Source of the DNA: Verrucomicrobiota bacterium
GTDB lineage: Bacteria > Verrucomicrobiota > Kiritimatiellia > B70-G9
Reading direction: 5' to 3'
NCBI GenBank assembly: GCA_003641465.1
Contig: QNAJ01000066.1
Span: 1-7,642, forward strand
Length of the DNA: 7,642 bases
Below, in pieces: positions 6,463-7,642 of the stretch (positions are counted from its first letter, which is position 1; the number at the start of each line of letters is the position of its first letter). The notes beneath the pieces were generated by a model. The model did not search any database. It was not told where the DNA came from and worked only from the letters and a program-made list of their open reading frames with translations. A program made the position numbers and the translations under genes.

Positions 6463-6969
6463 ATGAAGAACCGGATCACGCTTTTTACAGTATGTCTGAT
6501 CGTATGGTTGTTGCTGGTCTGGCCGTTCGGCAGGAGTCCGGCCGGCGTGCCGGATGTCGTGGCTGGCGTCTTAGTCGCCGCTGTGACGGCGGCGATCATG
6601 CGTGAGATTTCCATGGAACGGGCGGACCGCTGGTTGAATCCTGTCCGCTGGTTCTGGGCAGCCGTATACCTCGTAGTGCTGACCTACTACATCATCCGGG
6701 CCAATCTGGATGTGGCCTACCGGGTGCTGCACCCCGCGATGCCCATCCGGCCGGGTATCGTCCGGGTGAGGACGCGATTGAAAGGGGCCGGCGCCAGGAC
6801 ACTGCTGGCGAACTCGATCACGCTGACTCCGGGTACATTGAGTGTGGAGGTCACGCCGGATGGCGATCTTTTCATTCACTGGATCAATGTCACCGCCACA
6901 GGGATTGAGCGGGCGACCGAACGGATTGTGGGGCGATTTGAATGGTTCATCAGCCGGATAGCGGAATAG
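6463..6969 (+). CDS. mrpE: MrpE/MnhE-like antiporter subunit (MbhA-like)
   Basis: This 168-residue MnhE-family protein has two or three N-terminal membrane spans (about 5-22, 26-47 and 62-82) and a soluble C-terminal domain. The hallmark LLANSITLTPGTLSVEV (114-130) is present, followed by the short beta-rich end with LFIHWINV (136-143). The domain is cytoplasmic in known Mrp structures; MrpE helps build the complex and is not thought to be an ion channel itself. The gene starts three bases after the mrpD stop. Only a weak GGGA (6451-6454) precedes the ATG, so translation may depend on re-initiation after mrpD. Length and motifs are normal for the family and nothing looks truncated. Confidence 0.94.
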   Translation: MKNRITLFTVCLIVWLLLVWPFGRSPAGVPDVVAGVLVAAVTAAIMREISMERADRWLNPVRWFWAAVYLVVLTYYIIRANLDVAYRVLHPAMPIRPGIVRVRTRLKGAGARTLLANSITLTPGTLSVEVTPDGDLFIHWINVTATGIERATERIVGRFEWFISRIAE

Positions 6970-6973
6970 GAGG
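6968..6973 (+). promoter_or_regulatory. Strong ribosome-binding site deciding the mrpF start
   Basis: AGGAGG spans the mrpE stop codon region. Two adjacent ATG codons follow at 6977 and 6980. Spacing is three bases to the first and six to the second, so 6980 is the likelier start. Confidence 0.6.
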
Positions 6974-6979
6974 CAGATG

Positions 6980-7240
6980 ATGGTTGCAGCGGTACTGGTG
7001 GTCGTTCTCGGGTCAAGTGCGGTCTTATGCCTTTATCGCATCGGACGGGGGCCGACCACCCCTGACCGGATGGTGGGAATAGATATCCTGGGGGTACTGG
7101 TAGTAGGCTTCGTGAGCGTTGCCTGCATCATGACCGGGCGGGATTTCGTGATCAATATTGCACTGGCATGGGCCCTTCTGTCATTCGTGGGGACGCTGGC
7201 GCTGGCGAAGCATCTGGAAGGGAAGGGATTCGATGAGTAG
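6980..7240 (+). CDS. mrpF: MrpF/MnhF-like antiporter subunit (MbhB-like)
   Basis: From ATG 6980 this is an 86-residue, three-span membrane protein of the MnhF family (87 residues from ATG 6977). The family motif is clear: LYRIGRGPTTPDRMVGID (18-35), with the conserved Asp35 at the start of the second span. The last span follows GRDFVINIALAWALLSFVG (53-71). In Bacillus Mrp the corresponding aspartate is important for antiport, and in Mbh structures MrpF-type subunits line the Na+ region with MrpB, MrpC, MrpG and the MrpA-C region. The stop codon lies within the start of mrpG (8-base overlap, 7233-7240). Nothing about length or motif is unusual. Confidence 0.93.
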   Translation: MVAAVLVVVLGSSAVLCLYRIGRGPTTPDRMVGIDILGVLVVGFVSVACIMTGRDFVINIALAWALLSFVGTLALAKHLEGKGFDE

Positions 7241-7580
7241 CTGGCTCGGCACGCTGTTGTTGCTGGTGGGGGCGGCCTTTGATCTGGTCGGATGCATAGG
7301 TCTGGTACGGCTGCCCGACGTATACAATCGCCTGCAGGCGGGCACCAAGTGCGTTACGTTGGGCACCTGCCTGATCCTGCTGGGGACCGCGGTACTCGTA
7401 GATTGTCCGGCGTGCTCAGTGAAGGCCATCCTGTGCCTGCTTTTTGTGCTGGTTACGTCGCCCACCGCCGCTCATGCGCTGGCCCGTGGGGCGAAGGTCT
7501 CCGGCGTTCCGTTGTGGGAGGGCAGTGTCTTGGACCAATGGGAAGGAACAGCCGACGCGGGGAGGGATGAGAGGCCATGA
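7233..7580 (+). CDS. mrpG: MrpG/MnhG-like antiporter subunit (MbhC-like)
   Basis: This 115-residue, three-span membrane protein belongs to the MnhG/PhaG family. It shows VRLPDVYNRLQAGTKCVTLG (25-44), the family's usual R-x-P-D-x-Y-x-R-L-x-A-x-T-K signature, and TSPTAAHALARGAKVSGVPL (75-94) at the end of the last span. A hydrophilic tail (95-115) ends ...GRDERP. Five cysteines (21, 40, 46, 58 and 61), with a sixth at 68, are rather many for so small a membrane protein; Cys58 and Cys61 form a CPAC pair. Whether this is conserved is unknown. ATG 7233 follows a GGAAGGGAAGGG stretch (7216-7227) with five-base spacing; further upstream in-frame starts lie in mrpF. The stop overlaps the next gene as ATGA at 7577-7580. 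Confidence 0.93.
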   Translation: MSSWLGTLLLLVGAAFDLVGCIGLVRLPDVYNRLQAGTKCVTLGTCLILLGTAVLVDCPACSVKAILCLLFVLVTSPTAAHALARGAKVSGVPLWEGSVLDQWEGTADAGRDERP

Positions 7581-7642
7581 AACTGCCGTGCCTTTTCCAG
7601 TGGAGGATCTTGCGTCAGGCGGTAAAATCGCTTCTCAGCCGA
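7577..7642 (+). CDS. Probable NuoI/MbhN-like ferredoxin-type subunit, N-terminal 22 residues only
   Basis: The frame from ATG 7577 stays open to the window edge, giving a 22-residue peptide that begins MKLPCLFQW and continues ILRQAVKSLLSR. This amphipathic, basic start resembles NuoI/MbhN/EchF-type subunits, which usually open with a membrane-surface helix of the form (L)RQAxKSL(F/L)S+P before two [4Fe-4S] clusters. Such a subunit would accept electrons from reduced ferredoxin and pass them to the NuoB-like small subunit. No cluster motif is visible, because the gene is cut. The start overlaps the mrpG stop by four bases and is preceded by GGGGAGGG (7559-7566, ten-base spacing) and GAGAGG (7569-7574). 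A NuoH/MbhM-like subunit is the main alternative expected next in such an operon, but that would begin with a hydrophobic helix, which is not seen. Confidence 0.55.
   Translation, partial: MKLPCLFQWRILRQAVKSLLSR

Noticed and set aside
5865..6605. Plus-strand open frame of 246 codons in another frame of mrpD/mrpE
   Set aside because: mrpD and mrpE in their own frames are complete and carry all family motifs; this frame shows none and ends inside mrpE.
7567..7642. Alternative ATG at 7567 in a different frame, closer to the GGGGAGGG site
   Set aside because: Its peptide (MRGHETAVPFPVEDL...) resembles nothing I know, while ATG 7577 gives a NuoI-like N-terminus and an ATGA overlap like others in the operon. 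The gene is cut, so this remains somewhat open.
1..7642. Respiratory complex I (NADH:quinone oxidoreductase) operon
   Set aside because: The large subunit keeps the four NiFe cysteines that NuoD lacks, and a full set of MrpB-G genes is present, which complex I operons do not have.
1..7642. Stand-alone Mrp Na+/H+ antiporter operon
   Set aside because: The full-length MrpA is absent (its parts are separate) and the genes are packed in one unit with hydrogenase subunits, so the antiporter is most likely part of the hydrogenase complex.
1..7642. Promoters, terminators, RNA genes, CRISPR arrays or mobile elements
   Set aside because: There is no intergenic space longer than 10 bases, and I saw no clear hairpin plus T-run, repeat array, tRNA-like segment or transposase sequence.

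Overview
The whole window is one stretch of a plus-strand operon, with no intergenic gap longer than 10 bases. It encodes most of a membrane-bound, energy-converting [NiFe]-hydrogenase complex of group 4 fused to an Mrp-type cation/proton antiporter module (Mbh-like). Twelve coding regions are visible. Ten are complete, and the window cuts one at each edge.

Layout: bases 1-1750 carry the electron-transfer and catalytic arm: the tail of a NuoB/MbhJ-like FeS small subunit, a NuoC/MbhK-like 30 kDa subunit, and a NuoD/MbhL-like large subunit. The large subunit keeps both CxxC pairs that bind the NiFe centre. Bases 1752-6459 carry the large ion-translocating membrane part: a NuoL-like antiporter subunit with a C-terminal arm, an MrpA-C-terminal-like (MbhD+MbhE-like) protein, MrpB, MrpC and MrpD. 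Bases 6463-7580 carry MrpE, MrpF and MrpG. The first 22 codons of what looks like a NuoI/MbhN-type ferredoxin subunit begin at 7577.

Expected function (from the families): reduced ferredoxin would donate electrons through the NuoI-like and NuoB-like FeS proteins to the NiFe site in the large subunit, where protons are reduced to H2 (or the reverse). The released energy would drive H+ and/or Na+ movement through the NuoL-like and Mrp subunits. A NuoH/MbhM-like subunit, which normally anchors the soluble arm to the membrane arm, is not in the window and should lie just outside it.

Organism: the sequence is fairly GC-rich, has strong AGGAGG/GGAGG-type ribosome-binding sites, uses one GTG start and is packed with ATGA-type overlaps. 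This suggests an anaerobic prokaryote, more likely a bacterium than a Thermococcus-like archaeon, but no taxon can be named from the sequence alone.

The most interesting points are: a hydrogenase with an apparently intact NiFe site combined with two large antiporter-like subunits (a count more like Mbx or complex I than the classic archaeal Mbh); a gene order that places the hydrogenase arm before the Mrp genes; the loss in the NuoL-like subunit of the membrane glutamate that is nearly universal in this family; and an extra cysteine inside the C-terminal NiFe-binding motif.
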